Source: Bacteroidia bacterium (lineage in GTDB: Bacteria; Bacteroidota; Bacteroidia; Flavobacteriales; Flavobacteriaceae). Taken from it: a DNA stretch of 13,979 nucleotides. The stretch spans positions 1-13,979 of the forward strand of contig JAHHLF010000201.1 of assembly GCA_018679315.1 (NCBI GenBank). The letters are read 5' to 3'. The notes beneath the pieces were generated by a model, which was given only the letters and a program-made list of their open reading frames with translations, ran no database searches and had not been told where the DNA came from. Positions 6,568 to 12,941 of the stretch are shown here, in pieces; within the stretch, counting starts at the first letter, position 1; each line of letters opens with the position of its first letter. The translations under genes were made by a program, and so were the position numbers.

Positions 6568-7062
6568 ATGCTACCAAAAAACATTAAGATCAAATTGCTT
6601 GTCAAGGCAAAGAAAATCTTTGATGAAGATGATCCATCCAGAGATTTTATTTTAAACAACTGTGCCCTGGAACTTGAAGATGGTTCAATAATCAGCGGTA
6701 AGAATTCTGATGATAATTTCCTAATTAAGGAAAATGTAATCGATGTATTTGCCAATAAGAAAGTTCGATGGGAAGGAGAGGATGTTGGAAATGAAGGCTT
6801 CAGCCCCTCAACCAGGGAATGGGATTACGATGTCTCGATCGATGTCATCATATTTCAATACGAAGGGGATAATTATTTTGACGCAATTGTGTTGCCAGGT
6901 ACTGGAGGCCGTCATGGTAAAGTAACTTACAAAACAAAAAAAGCAGCTGATTTACCCGGGGAACCTGATGACTACTGGTATACTATTGTGTTTACCATCT
7001 TTGATGAAAATGGAAATAGTAAAACATTTGCTATAGATCCTAAACTCAAAATCTATAAATAA
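6568..7062 (+). CDS. Small predicted beta-rich partner protein, unit 1 (no signal peptide)
   Basis: This 164-aa acidic protein belongs to no family I recognise. It has no signal peptide, and an in-frame TAA at 6562-6564 excludes a longer N-terminus, so it should be cytoplasmic. It alternates hydrophobic and polar residues like a beta-sandwich. Its second half shares spaced motifs with the 152-aa protein of the next unit: WEG (68-70), FDAIVLPGTGG (104-114) with V119, YTIVF (138-142) and TFAIDPKLK (153-161). The stop codon overlaps the start of the cyclase gene by one base (TAATG), which implies translational coupling and a functional link with that receptor. A partner or regulatory-subunit role for the cyclase is my inference. 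The fold guess (cupredoxin-like) is weak because no metal ligands are visible. Confidence 0.7.
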   Translation: MLPKNIKIKLLVKAKKIFDEDDPSRDFILNNCALELEDGSIISGKNSDDNFLIKENVIDVFANKKVRWEGEDVGNEGFSPSTREWDYDVSIDVIIFQYEGDNYFDAIVLPGTGGRHGKVTYKTKKAADLPGEPDDYWYTIVFTIFDENGNSKTFAIDPKLKIYK

Positions 7063-8930
7063 TGCGAAATCCCCTCAGGTTGATTTTCTCTTTTGGACTT
7101 GCTTATCTGTTCATGATGAACAGTACTTGTTTGATCCTGGCTCAGGATCAGCGTATTGCGGACAGTCTAAGCGTCTATTATGAACAAGATCAAATGAGAG
7201 GAGAAGCTAGATTGGAGCTTCTTGGTGCACTTGCTTTCCACGAGAATCGAGATTCCAGATTGCGGCAACAGTATGCAGAGGAATTAATTGAATTTGCGAA
7301 AAAAGCAGGAAATGAAGAATTTATATATATCGGCTATTACCAGCTAGGGAATGCCTTACGCCTTGTCGGAGATATAAAATCGGCTATAAATGCCTATTTC
7401 AAGAGTTTGGAAGTGGCTCGGTCTATGCAAAATGAAGAACGCGAAGGTCATACCTTGATGAGCATTGCCGACACCTATTCCAGTATTGAGGATCGGGAAA
7501 ATGCGGTTTCATATTATAAGAACTCCTTGGAATTACTGCGGAAGACTATGGGCAAAATTAACTTCGGCATTGTCCTTTTTAACCTTGGAGATGAATTGAT
7601 CAAGCTGAACCGATATCAGGAAGCCTCAACATATTTAGACGAAGCTGCAACTATTTTTGAAGAAGCCGACTTTGAGCAAGGGCTGTTGTATATCCAGGGA
7701 AATCGGGGTGTCATTTCAGGGAAAACCGGTGACCCTGACCTTGGGATCAGGGAATTGCTGCAAACCATCGAAAAATTAAATGAATATGAGGATTCCTATG
7801 CAGCGTCTTCTTATATGATCTATCTCTCTGAGATCTATGCGGAAGGTGATAAGATTGATGAAGCGATTATTACAGGTGAAAATGCACTGCAAATGGCCAC
7901 AGACAGGGATTTAAATATCCAGATCCGTGATGCCAACAAAGCGCTATATCCGATCTATTCCCAAGCAGGTTACAATGATAAATCCTTAATGGCATTACAG
8001 AATTACTATTTGTTCAGGGATAGTATCTACAACATAGAATCGGTTGAGGAAATTGCAACACTGAGATATAATGCCGATATGACCCAAAAACAGGCTGAAG
8101 TAGATCTTCTCAGCGAGCAAAGGAGCAATCAGCGTATTATCCTATGGGCAACCGGTATCGTTGTATTGTTACTTAGCGCCTTGGCCTTCGCGATGTATCG
8201 CAGAAATAAATATGTGCAGAAGACAAAGAAGATAATTGAAGGAGAGCAGGCACGATCTGAGGAGCTGCTTTTAAATATTTTGCCTAAACAAACAGCAGAA
8301 GAGCTAAAAGAAAAAGGGAAGGTGACGGCCAAGAAATTTGAATCGGTCTCTGTACTCTTTACAGATTTTGTGGGCTTTACCAAATACGCCGAAATGCTGG
8401 ATCCGGAAAAATTGGTGGAAAGCATGGATTTCTATTATGCCCATTTTGATAAAATAATCGAAAGTTATGGCCTGGAAAAGATCAAAACAGTTGGAGATTC
8501 CTATATGTGCGCAGGCGGACTCCCCTTTGAAGACGAAGCCCATGCCGTTAAGATCGTGGATGCAGCTCGTGAGATCGCTGCATTTGTGGCACAAGCCAGG
8601 AAAGATGCGGGTAAGAACGATGTGCGTTTTGATATTCGCATTGGTATCAATAGCGGTCCCGTAGTCGCCGGGGTAGTGGGCACCCGAAAATTCGCCTATG
8701 ATATCTGGGGAGATACTGTGAATGTTGCTTCTCGAATGGAAAACCATTCCGAAGCCGGAAAGATCAATATTTCTGAAAACACCTATGCCCTTGTCAAAGA
8801 TCACTTTGAATGCAAAGCCAGGGGGGCACTTGCTATTAAGAACCATGGTAAAATGAAGATGTATTTTGTGGAGCAGGAAAAGGCCAGTTCAAGAAAGATG
8901 TCCATAGACAAAAAGTCTGTAATTGTATAA
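7062..8930 (+). CDS. TPR-receptor adenylate cyclase, unit 1
   Basis: This 622-aa protein should convert ATP to cAMP in response to an extracytoplasmic signal. In order: a signal peptide (1-27, ending CLILAQ), about six TPR-like helix pairs (87-324), a short coiled coil (about 325-356), a membrane helix (359-379), a linker containing LLLNILPK (402-409), and a class III nucleotidyl cyclase domain (about 422-602). Metal-binding Asp435 (FTDF) and Asp479 (GDSYM), purine-selecting Lys475 and Asp547 (YDIWGD), and transition-state Asn554 and Arg558 are all present, so a homodimer could have two complete sites and prefer ATP over GTP. The tail after 602 is serine/lysine-rich. The gene is coupled to the small protein before it (1-base overlap). 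The TPR domain should be periplasmic and the cyclase cytoplasmic. Confidence 0.9.
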   Translation: MRNPLRLIFSFGLAYLFMMNSTCLILAQDQRIADSLSVYYEQDQMRGEARLELLGALAFHENRDSRLRQQYAEELIEFAKKAGNEEFIYIGYYQLGNALRLVGDIKSAINAYFKSLEVARSMQNEEREGHTLMSIADTYSSIEDRENAVSYYKNSLELLRKTMGKINFGIVLFNLGDELIKLNRYQEASTYLDEAATIFEEADFEQGLLYIQGNRGVISGKTGDPDLGIRELLQTIEKLNEYEDSYAASSYMIYLSEIYAEGDKIDEAIITGENALQMATDRDLNIQIRDANKALYPIYSQAGYNDKSLMALQNYYLFRDSIYNIESVEEIATLRYNADMTQKQAEVDLLSEQRSNQRIILWATGIVVLLLSALAFAMYRRNKYVQKTKKIIEGEQARSEELLLNILPKQTAEELKEKGKVTAKKFESVSVLFTDFVGFTKYAEMLDPEKLVESMDFYYAHFDKIIESYGLEKIKTVGDSYMCAGGLPFEDEAHAVKIVDAAREIAAFVAQARKDAGKNDVRFDIRIGINSGPVVAGVVGTRKFAYDIWGDTVNVASRMENHSEAGKINISENTYALVKDHFECKARGALAIKNHGKMKMYFVEQEKASSRKMSIDKKSVIV

Positions 8931-8940
8931 GGTCTTTATT

Positions 8941-8975
8941 TTTGATCAGCTTCCGTTGTTTTTGCCTATCTTTTG
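8941..8975 (+). promoter_or_regulatory. Bacteroidota-type promoter for cyclase unit 2
   Basis: TTTG (8941-8944), a 22-base spacer and TATCTTTTG (8967-8975), which matches TAnnTTTG apart from one extra T. Transcription would begin near 8980, leaving a leader of about 12 bases to the ATG at 8994. It lies just after the first cyclase gene, so unit 2 can be expressed independently of unit 1. Confidence 0.55.
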
Positions 8976-8993
8976 AATTTAAAACAATCCATT

Positions 8994-9452
8994 ATGAGAA
9001 ACACTAAAACCAAATTGTCCATCTTGATCTTTATGTTCTTGATGGTTCCAATCTGTCTATTCGCACAACAAACCCGCGTGGTGACCCTAAGCGTTAATAC
9101 CTCAGATATTGATAATACTAATATTGCTGTCAATTCTAGTTTCGGTCAGACAGATGATACTTCGAATGAAGATTATACCATTTTGGTTAAATTGGGAGAC
9201 ACCATTGTTTGGCAGGGCCTTTCTTCCAGCAATCCAACAGACCATATTGTAAATATCAAATCTATCAACCACGTAGGTGGCGCCCGGTTATTTGACCGTA
9301 ATGTACTTAACGGGGATGGCGGAACACCCGAACGGGTGATTGGCATAATTTCGGAAGGTCGCTCTGGAGATGAAAAGAAATACAATATTTTCTTCCGCCT
9401 TAGCAATAAACCAGGTACGTTTAAAATTGATCCTAAGATCAAGGTAGAATAG
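8994..9452 (+). CDS. Secreted small beta-rich partner protein, unit 2
   Basis: The protein is 152 aa from the ATG at 8994; an upstream in-frame TTG (8973) overlaps the -7 promoter box and is unlikely as a start. Residues 1-24 are a clear signal peptide (KTKLSILIFMFLMVPICLFA, then QQT), so the mature protein is periplasmic or secreted. It has strands such as YTILVKLGDTIVWQG (61-75), a pattern reminiscent of cupredoxin-like sandwiches, but it lacks the Cys/His/Met copper ligands. It shares WQG (73-75), FDRNVLNGDGG (100-110) with V115, YNIFF (130-134) and TFKIDPKIK (142-150) with the 164-aa protein of unit 1. It precedes the second TPR-cyclase by 32-65 bases. A role as periplasmic ligand or modulator of that receptor's TPR domain is inferred. 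Confidence 0.75.
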   Translation: MRNTKTKLSILIFMFLMVPICLFAQQTRVVTLSVNTSDIDNTNIAVNSSFGQTDDTSNEDYTILVKLGDTIVWQGLSSSNPTDHIVNIKSINHVGGARLFDRNVLNGDGGTPERVIGIISEGRSGDEKKYNIFFRLSNKPGTFKIDPKIKVE

Positions 9453-9484
9453 GCCTATACTCATTTTTCTTGGCAAAATTCAGC

Positions 9485-11365
9485 ATGTCTGGCATCACCC
9501 AATTTAAGACCGCCCACATGAGGTATATCTTCGTATGGGGATTTACCATGCTTTTCCTCGCCCCGATCTTCGGTCAGGGGGGTATTGATATGGACAGCCT
9601 TGAAAATTTGTATACTCAAGGCATTGCAGATTCGCAGGAATTAATTGAGGTAGTGGAGGAATTAGCCAATCATCATCCCGACGCACATAAAAAAGTATTC
9701 TATAGCGACATCTTACTCGATCTCGCAGCTACCAATGAGGATCCCTTAACGCTCTATACCGGATACTTTCGAAAAGGCAATGCACTCTTAGAATTAAATG
9801 AATACAGCGAAGCCCTGAGTTCCTTTTTCAAGGGGGCTGAAATGGCCATCGAAGAGGAGCGCAACGATCTTTTGGGGAAGATCCAGATCCCGATCGCCGA
9901 TGTGTACTCCCTCATGGGCAATCATGAGAATGCCGTCTCCTATTATAACGAAGCTATCGCCTTGCTCAGAAAAACCAATGATTCCGTGAGTCTGGCATCT
10001 GCACTTTTAAATGCTGGGGATGAATATTCCAAGAAAGACAAATTTGATGCAGCACTCGCTCTATTTGATGAATCGGGTGTGATCTTTGAGCGCATTAATT
10101 TCCGACTCGGTACTGCCTATAATATTGGCAATATGGGGATGATCAATGCCAAAAAGGGGAACAATGAGCTTGCGCAGACACAAATTCAAGAAGCCATTGG
10201 CATTCTTGAGGAATATGAGGATTACAGCCCTATCAGTGAATACCTGACCTATATGGCCGATATCTATGCTGATAAACAGGATCTTGAACGGGCCCTGATT
10301 TATGCCCATACAAGCCTGGAATTGGCAACTAAATATGAAATGAGGGATGAGATCAGTATGGCGCATGATAAGCTGTCGGAGATCTATGAGCTGGATGGTA
10401 ATACAGAAGCCTCCTTCAAACATTATAAGGATCATATTAAGGTTCGGGACAGTCTGGTGAACCTGGAAGCTGTAAGAAGTGCAGAAGCCGAACGCACTAA
10501 TTATGAGGTTGCCCAAAAGCAAGCTCAGGTAGACTTGCTAAACGAGCAAGGCAGAACCCAACGGATCATGGTATTAGCCACCATCATTGGCCTGGTTCTG
10601 GTAGGCTTGTTAGCTATTGGCCTATTCAGGCGCAATAGATTCATTCAAAAAACAAATCAGGTGATCAACACGGAAAAGGAAAGATCCGAATCCTTGCTCT
10701 TAAACATTTTACCAAAAGAAACGGCCAAAGAACTCAAAGAAGAAGGCAGGGTTAAAGCCAAAAAATTCCTGAGTGTAAGTGTGCTGTTTACCGACTTCGA
10801 AAACTTTACGCGATATGCAGAAGCCCTACCTCCAGAAAAACTGGTGGAGAGTGTAGATTTTTACTATTCAAAGTTCGACGCCATCATGGAAAAATATGGC
10901 TTGGAGAAGATTAAGACTATCGGGGACGCCTATATGGCAGCAGCCGGCCTGCCTTTTCCCATGCAGGATCATGCCGTACGTATGGTAAAAGCCGCTTTGG
11001 AGATCACCGAGTTTGTCAAGACAGCCAAGGAAAATGAAGGAGATGAAGATGTGCGCTTTAATATCCGAGTAGGGATCAATAGCGGTCCGGTTGTAGCCGG
11101 CGTCGTGGGAACAAGAAAATTCGCTTATGATATTTGGGGGGATACGGTAAATGTGGCTGCCCGAATGGAATCTATGTCGGAACCCGGCCAGATCAATATT
11201 TCTGAAGACACCTACGCGCTTGTTAAAGATCATTTTGAATGCGAATACCGAGGAGAATTCAGCGCAAAAAACCGGGGAAAATTAAAAATGTATTATGTAA
11301 GCAACCCATCGGCTAAGGCTGCTGACAAGGAAGCTACGACGATTAGCGCCTCAGCTAATAAGTAA
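9485..11365 (+). CDS. TPR-receptor adenylate cyclase, unit 2 (paralogue of unit 1)
   Basis: This 626-aa protein from the ATG at 9485 has the same plan as unit 1: signal peptide (GFTMLFLAPIFGQ), TPR repeats (about 90-325), a coiled coil, a membrane helix (about 361-381), an LLLNILPK linker and a class III cyclase domain (about 425-606). The catalytic set is complete: Asp437, Lys477, Asp481, Asp549, Asn556 and Arg560, with residues typical of ATP use. The cyclase domains of the two units are nearly alike over long stretches (for example SGPVVAGVVGTRKFAYDIWG in both), while the TPR parts differ more, pointing to different signals. The start is uncertain: TTG 9470, ATG 9485 or ATG 9518. The last gives the most compact signal peptide (MRYIFVWGFTMLFLAPIFGQ). 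The C-terminal tail is Ala/Ser/Lys-rich and probably disordered. Confidence 0.9.
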   Translation: MSGITQFKTAHMRYIFVWGFTMLFLAPIFGQGGIDMDSLENLYTQGIADSQELIEVVEELANHHPDAHKKVFYSDILLDLAATNEDPLTLYTGYFRKGNALLELNEYSEALSSFFKGAEMAIEEERNDLLGKIQIPIADVYSLMGNHENAVSYYNEAIALLRKTNDSVSLASALLNAGDEYSKKDKFDAALALFDESGVIFERINFRLGTAYNIGNMGMINAKKGNNELAQTQIQEAIGILEEYEDYSPISEYLTYMADIYADKQDLERALIYAHTSLELATKYEMRDEISMAHDKLSEIYELDGNTEASFKHYKDHIKVRDSLVNLEAVRSAEAERTNYEVAQKQAQVDLLNEQGRTQRIMVLATIIGLVLVGLLAIGLFRRNRFIQKTNQVINTEKERSESLLLNILPKETAKELKEEGRVKAKKFLSVSVLFTDFENFTRYAEALPPEKLVESVDFYYSKFDAIMEKYGLEKIKTIGDAYMAAAGLPFPMQDHAVRMVKAALEITEFVKTAKENEGDEDVRFNIRVGINSGPVVAGVVGTRKFAYDIWGDTVNVAARMESMSEPGQINISEDTYALVKDHFECEYRGEFSAKNRGKLKMYYVSNPSAKAADKEATTISASANK

Positions 11366-11392
11366 TAACCCTGAAAAAATCCAGGGTTATTA
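11363..11392. terminator. Shared hairpin terminator between convergent genes
   Basis: TAATAACCCTG (11363-11373, including tandem stop codons of the cyclase gene) pairs perfectly over 11 bp with CAGGGTTATTA (11382-11392); the loop is AAAAAATC. It lies between the convergent cyclase and lipoprotein genes and could act in both directions, although neither side has a long T-run after the stem. Confidence 0.7.
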
Positions 11393-11421
11393 ATGATATT
11401 ACGGGATTTAAGGACAACCTC

Positions 11422-11895
11422 TTATTTTCTTGTAAAGACCAGGGTATCTACTTCACCACTTCCGCCACTTACATCTCGCAGGCTAAGCATTGTTGATGTA
11501 TAACTTACTACATCCCAATCGTCACTCAGCTCATCAAAATCGTGGGTGTCTGGCACCCCAAAAAATAGTGTGAAATCCACATTGCTATCAGAACTGTCAT
11601 CCATGCTGCTGTCCATTTCAACTGACCAGGCCCCGGTTAACATTTCTGCCGTACTGGACGCACTTACGACTCCGTCATTATTAAAAGTAAAGGTATACCC
11701 AGCGTAGTCGCTGGTTTCATCTACTCCGGAGTCTACATAACTGGAGATCATCCAATCTCCTGATACAATGTTAGTTTGGATATCAGAAACCGTCTGAACG
11801 GCATCCATATCATTATCATCTTCATCGTTAGAGCAGGCACTAATAAACAGGATTGCTGTAATTCCAGCTAATAAAAAAACAAGTTTCTTTTTCAT
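11422..11895 (-). CDS. Lipocalin-like lipoprotein
   Basis: This 157-aa exported lipoprotein starts MKKKLVFLLAGITAILFISAC, with lipobox ISAC at Cys21, followed by the acidic stretch SNDEDDND. Such a stretch after the cysteine often marks surface-exposed lipoproteins in Bacteroidota. The mature part has the lipocalin-like pattern GDWMISSYVDSG, then YTFTFNNDGVV (67-77) and GAWSVEMDSS, and ends VDTLVFTRK. It is very rich in Asp and Ser. Ligand and role are unknown. It reads toward the second cyclase gene with a shared terminator between them. Upstream is a 26-base inverted repeat (11921-11948 including the 2-base gap) that may control it. It may also receive read-through from the DUF2892 gene. 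Confidence 0.8.
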   Translation of the reverse strand: MKKKLVFLLAGITAILFISACSNDEDDNDMDAVQTVSDIQTNIVSGDWMISSYVDSGVDETSDYAGYTFTFNNDGVVSASSTAEMLTGAWSVEMDSSMDDSSDSNVDFTLFFGVPDTHDFDELSDDWDVVSYTSTMLSLRDVSGGSGEVDTLVFTRK

Positions 11896-11920
11896 GGTCT
11901 TTTTTTAAATTTCTTTCATT

Positions 11921-11948
11921 TTGTTATATAATCACGATTATATAACAA
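11921..11948. repeat. Perfect 13-bp inverted repeat with 2-base gap (operator candidate)
   Basis: TTGTTATATAATC (11921-11933) and GATTATATAACAA (11936-11948) are exact reverse complements separated by AC. It lies between the DUF2892 gene and the lipoprotein gene, 25 bases from the lipoprotein start. The stem is AT-rich, its loop is too short and no T-run follows, so it is not a typical terminator; it looks more like a binding site for a dimeric regulator. A promoter box could not be recognised nearby. Confidence 0.6.
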
Positions 11949-11965
11949 CCTACTAGGTAAAAGCC

Positions 11966-12178
11966 CTACTTGACCTCGTTGATCTTACACGTTTTTATGC
12001 CAAAAGGGGCGTAAAGAGGGCAAAAGCTTACAAAGCTGGTGAGCACAAATATTCCGGAAACAATGAGCAATACGATGGCCAGGGTGCCTGTAAGAGTTCC
12101 GTTAAAATATAATACAGCAATAACCGCAGCTGCCAGTAATCGAATTATTCGATCTGTAGTTCCCATATTTTTCTTCAT
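11966..12178 (-). CDS. DUF2892 (YgaP-type transmembrane) small membrane protein
   Basis: The protein is 70 aa. It has the DUF2892 pattern: a short N-terminus with MGTTDRIIRLLAAAVIAVLY, two membrane helices (about 12-25 and 31-52) and the C-terminal cysteine motif FCPLYAPFGIKTCK (52-65). These domains occur alone or fused to rhodaneses (as in YgaP) and are often found near sulfur or redox genes and Crp/Fnr regulators; the molecular function is not settled. Here the Crp/Fnr-family gene lies immediately upstream, and the promoter region of this gene carries a CRP-like palindrome, so regulation by that neighbour is plausible. Confidence 0.85.
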   Translation of the reverse strand: MKKNMGTTDRIIRLLAAAVIAVLYFNGTLTGTLAIVLLIVSGIFVLTSFVSFCPLYAPFGIKTCKINEVK

Positions 12179-12203
12179 GACTAAAGATTTTAGATTATAA
12201 GTA

Positions 12204-12248
12204 CAAATCTATATAGGTACATATTACTGTACAGTGACTATAGTCACA
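12204..12248 (-). promoter_or_regulatory. CRP-like box plus TAnnTTTG promoter of the DUF2892 gene
   Basis: On the minus strand TAGATTTG (12211-12204) is a perfect TAnnTTTG box; transcription would start about 12199-12200, 20 bases before the ATG. There is no TTG at the usual -33 place. Instead a perfect 14-base palindrome, GTGACTATAGTCAC (12234-12247), lies there. With its flanks it reads AGTGA-N6-TCACA, one mismatch from the CRP consensus TGTGA-N6-TCACA. Its centre is about 41 bases upstream of the predicted start, the class II activator position. A second palindrome, ACTGTACAGT (12226-12235), overlaps its edge. The box covers the stop codon of the Crp/Fnr gene. Confidence 0.55.
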
Positions 12249-12873
12249 TGGCCAGAATTTCGATGCCATCCGGATGTTGTGCAATAGCGCCTTCGACCTC
12301 GAGTTTTTTCATTACGCGGCTTATCACTTCTCGCACAGTGCCCAATTCTCCAGCAATCTGTTGATGCGATAATTTTAGCAGGTTCTGATTCCGCACGTTT
12401 ACCTTTTCCTTTAAATAATCCAGTAGGCGCTTGTCCATACGATCAAATAAGACATGGTGAATAGTATCCAGCAGATCCCGATACCGGCTATTATACAGAT
12501 CTATAAAAAGCGTGCTGAAATCAGGGTATGACCGGCGTAAATGAGGCAGGCTGTCTACAGGAACAAGAATGATCGTGCTTTTCTCTTCTGTCTCCGCGTA
12601 AATATGACTAGGGGTATTCTTCAAACTGGCCGAGTAAGACATGATACAAGATTCTGTTGGTTGAATATAATAGAGTAGAAGCTCCCGGTCTTCGTGCCGG
12701 GTATATACTTTTACCAGTCCTTCGAGTACAATAGGTATTACCTTTATATACTGACCTTCCCTCAGTAATTCTGTGTTGGGAGGGACTTCAACGATCTGGC
12801 TCGCTTCTAGTAAGTCGTGAAGCAAATCCTTGTTAAAAATTGAAAGCTTTTGTTTGATCTCTTCTGTGGTCAT
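12244..12873 (-). CDS. Crp/Fnr family transcriptional regulator
   Basis: This 209-aa regulator has an N-terminal cyclic-nucleotide-binding fold (about 10-115: LREGQYIKVIPIVLEGLVKV), a dimer helix (about 117-150) and a C-terminal winged helix (about 155-207). The recognition helix reads REVISR (181-186), close to CRP (RETVGR) and FNR (ETxSR), which fits binding to TGTGA/TTGAT-like half-sites. The phosphate-binding cassette of cAMP receptors (GE-L-RS/RA) is not seen; the equivalent region is PTESCIMSYSASLKNTP with one cysteine, Cys76. A ligand other than cAMP, or a redox/sulfur signal, is therefore possible. It could control the adjacent DUF2892 gene. It does not carry FNR-type iron-sulfur cysteines. 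Confidence 0.85.
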   Translation of the reverse strand: MTTEEIKQKLSIFNKDLLHDLLEASQIVEVPPNTELLREGQYIKVIPIVLEGLVKVYTRHEDRELLLYYIQPTESCIMSYSASLKNTPSHIYAETEEKSTIILVPVDSLPHLRRSYPDFSTLFIDLYNSRYRDLLDTIHHVLFDRMDKRLLDYLKEKVNVRNQNLLKLSHQQIAGELGTVREVISRVMKKLEVEGAIAQHPDGIEILAM

Positions 12874-12877
12874 TCTC

Positions 12878-12908
12878 TAAAAGTAAAGAACCCCGGCAAT
12901 GTTTCAAA
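12878..12908 (-). promoter_or_regulatory. Possible promoter of the Crp/Fnr gene overlapping the upstream terminator
   Basis: On the minus strand TTTG (12908-12905), a 19-base spacer and TACTTTTA (12885-12878, one mismatch to TAnnTTTG). It starts inside the loop of the hairpin that ends the upstream gene. The predicted transcription start falls almost on the ATG at 12873, implying a leaderless or near-leaderless mRNA. Confidence 0.35.
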
Positions 12909-12918
12909 TTTCCGGGGT
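12878..12918 (-). terminator. Terminator of the secreted-protein gene
   Basis: ACCCCGG (12890-12896) and CCGGGGT (12912-12918) form a 7-bp GC-rich stem with a 15-base loop. On the minus strand it is followed by TCTTTACTTTTA, a T-rich tail. It separates the upstream secreted-protein gene from the Crp/Fnr gene. Confidence 0.65.
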
Positions 12919-12941
12919 CCGCTTTGCTTGATTTGTTGGTA

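Noticed and set aside
8304..8846. 180-codon open frame antisense to the first cyclase, with a similar one (10868-11233) antisense to the second
   Set aside because: The two resemble each other only because the cyclase genes on the other strand are paralogous; both lie wholly inside strongly supported coding regions.
8973..8993. TTG start adding 7 residues to the secreted small protein
   Set aside because: The codon overlaps the predicted -7 promoter box, and the ATG at 8994 gives a clean signal peptide.
11921..11948. Inverted repeat as a rho-independent terminator of the DUF2892 gene
   Set aside because: The stem is AT-rich with a 2-base gap and no T-run follows on the minus strand, so an operator reading fits better.
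12244..12873. Crp/Fnr protein as the direct cAMP receptor of the two cyclases
   Set aside because: The canonical cAMP phosphate-binding residues are not visible; kept only as a hypothesis to test, not as an annotation.
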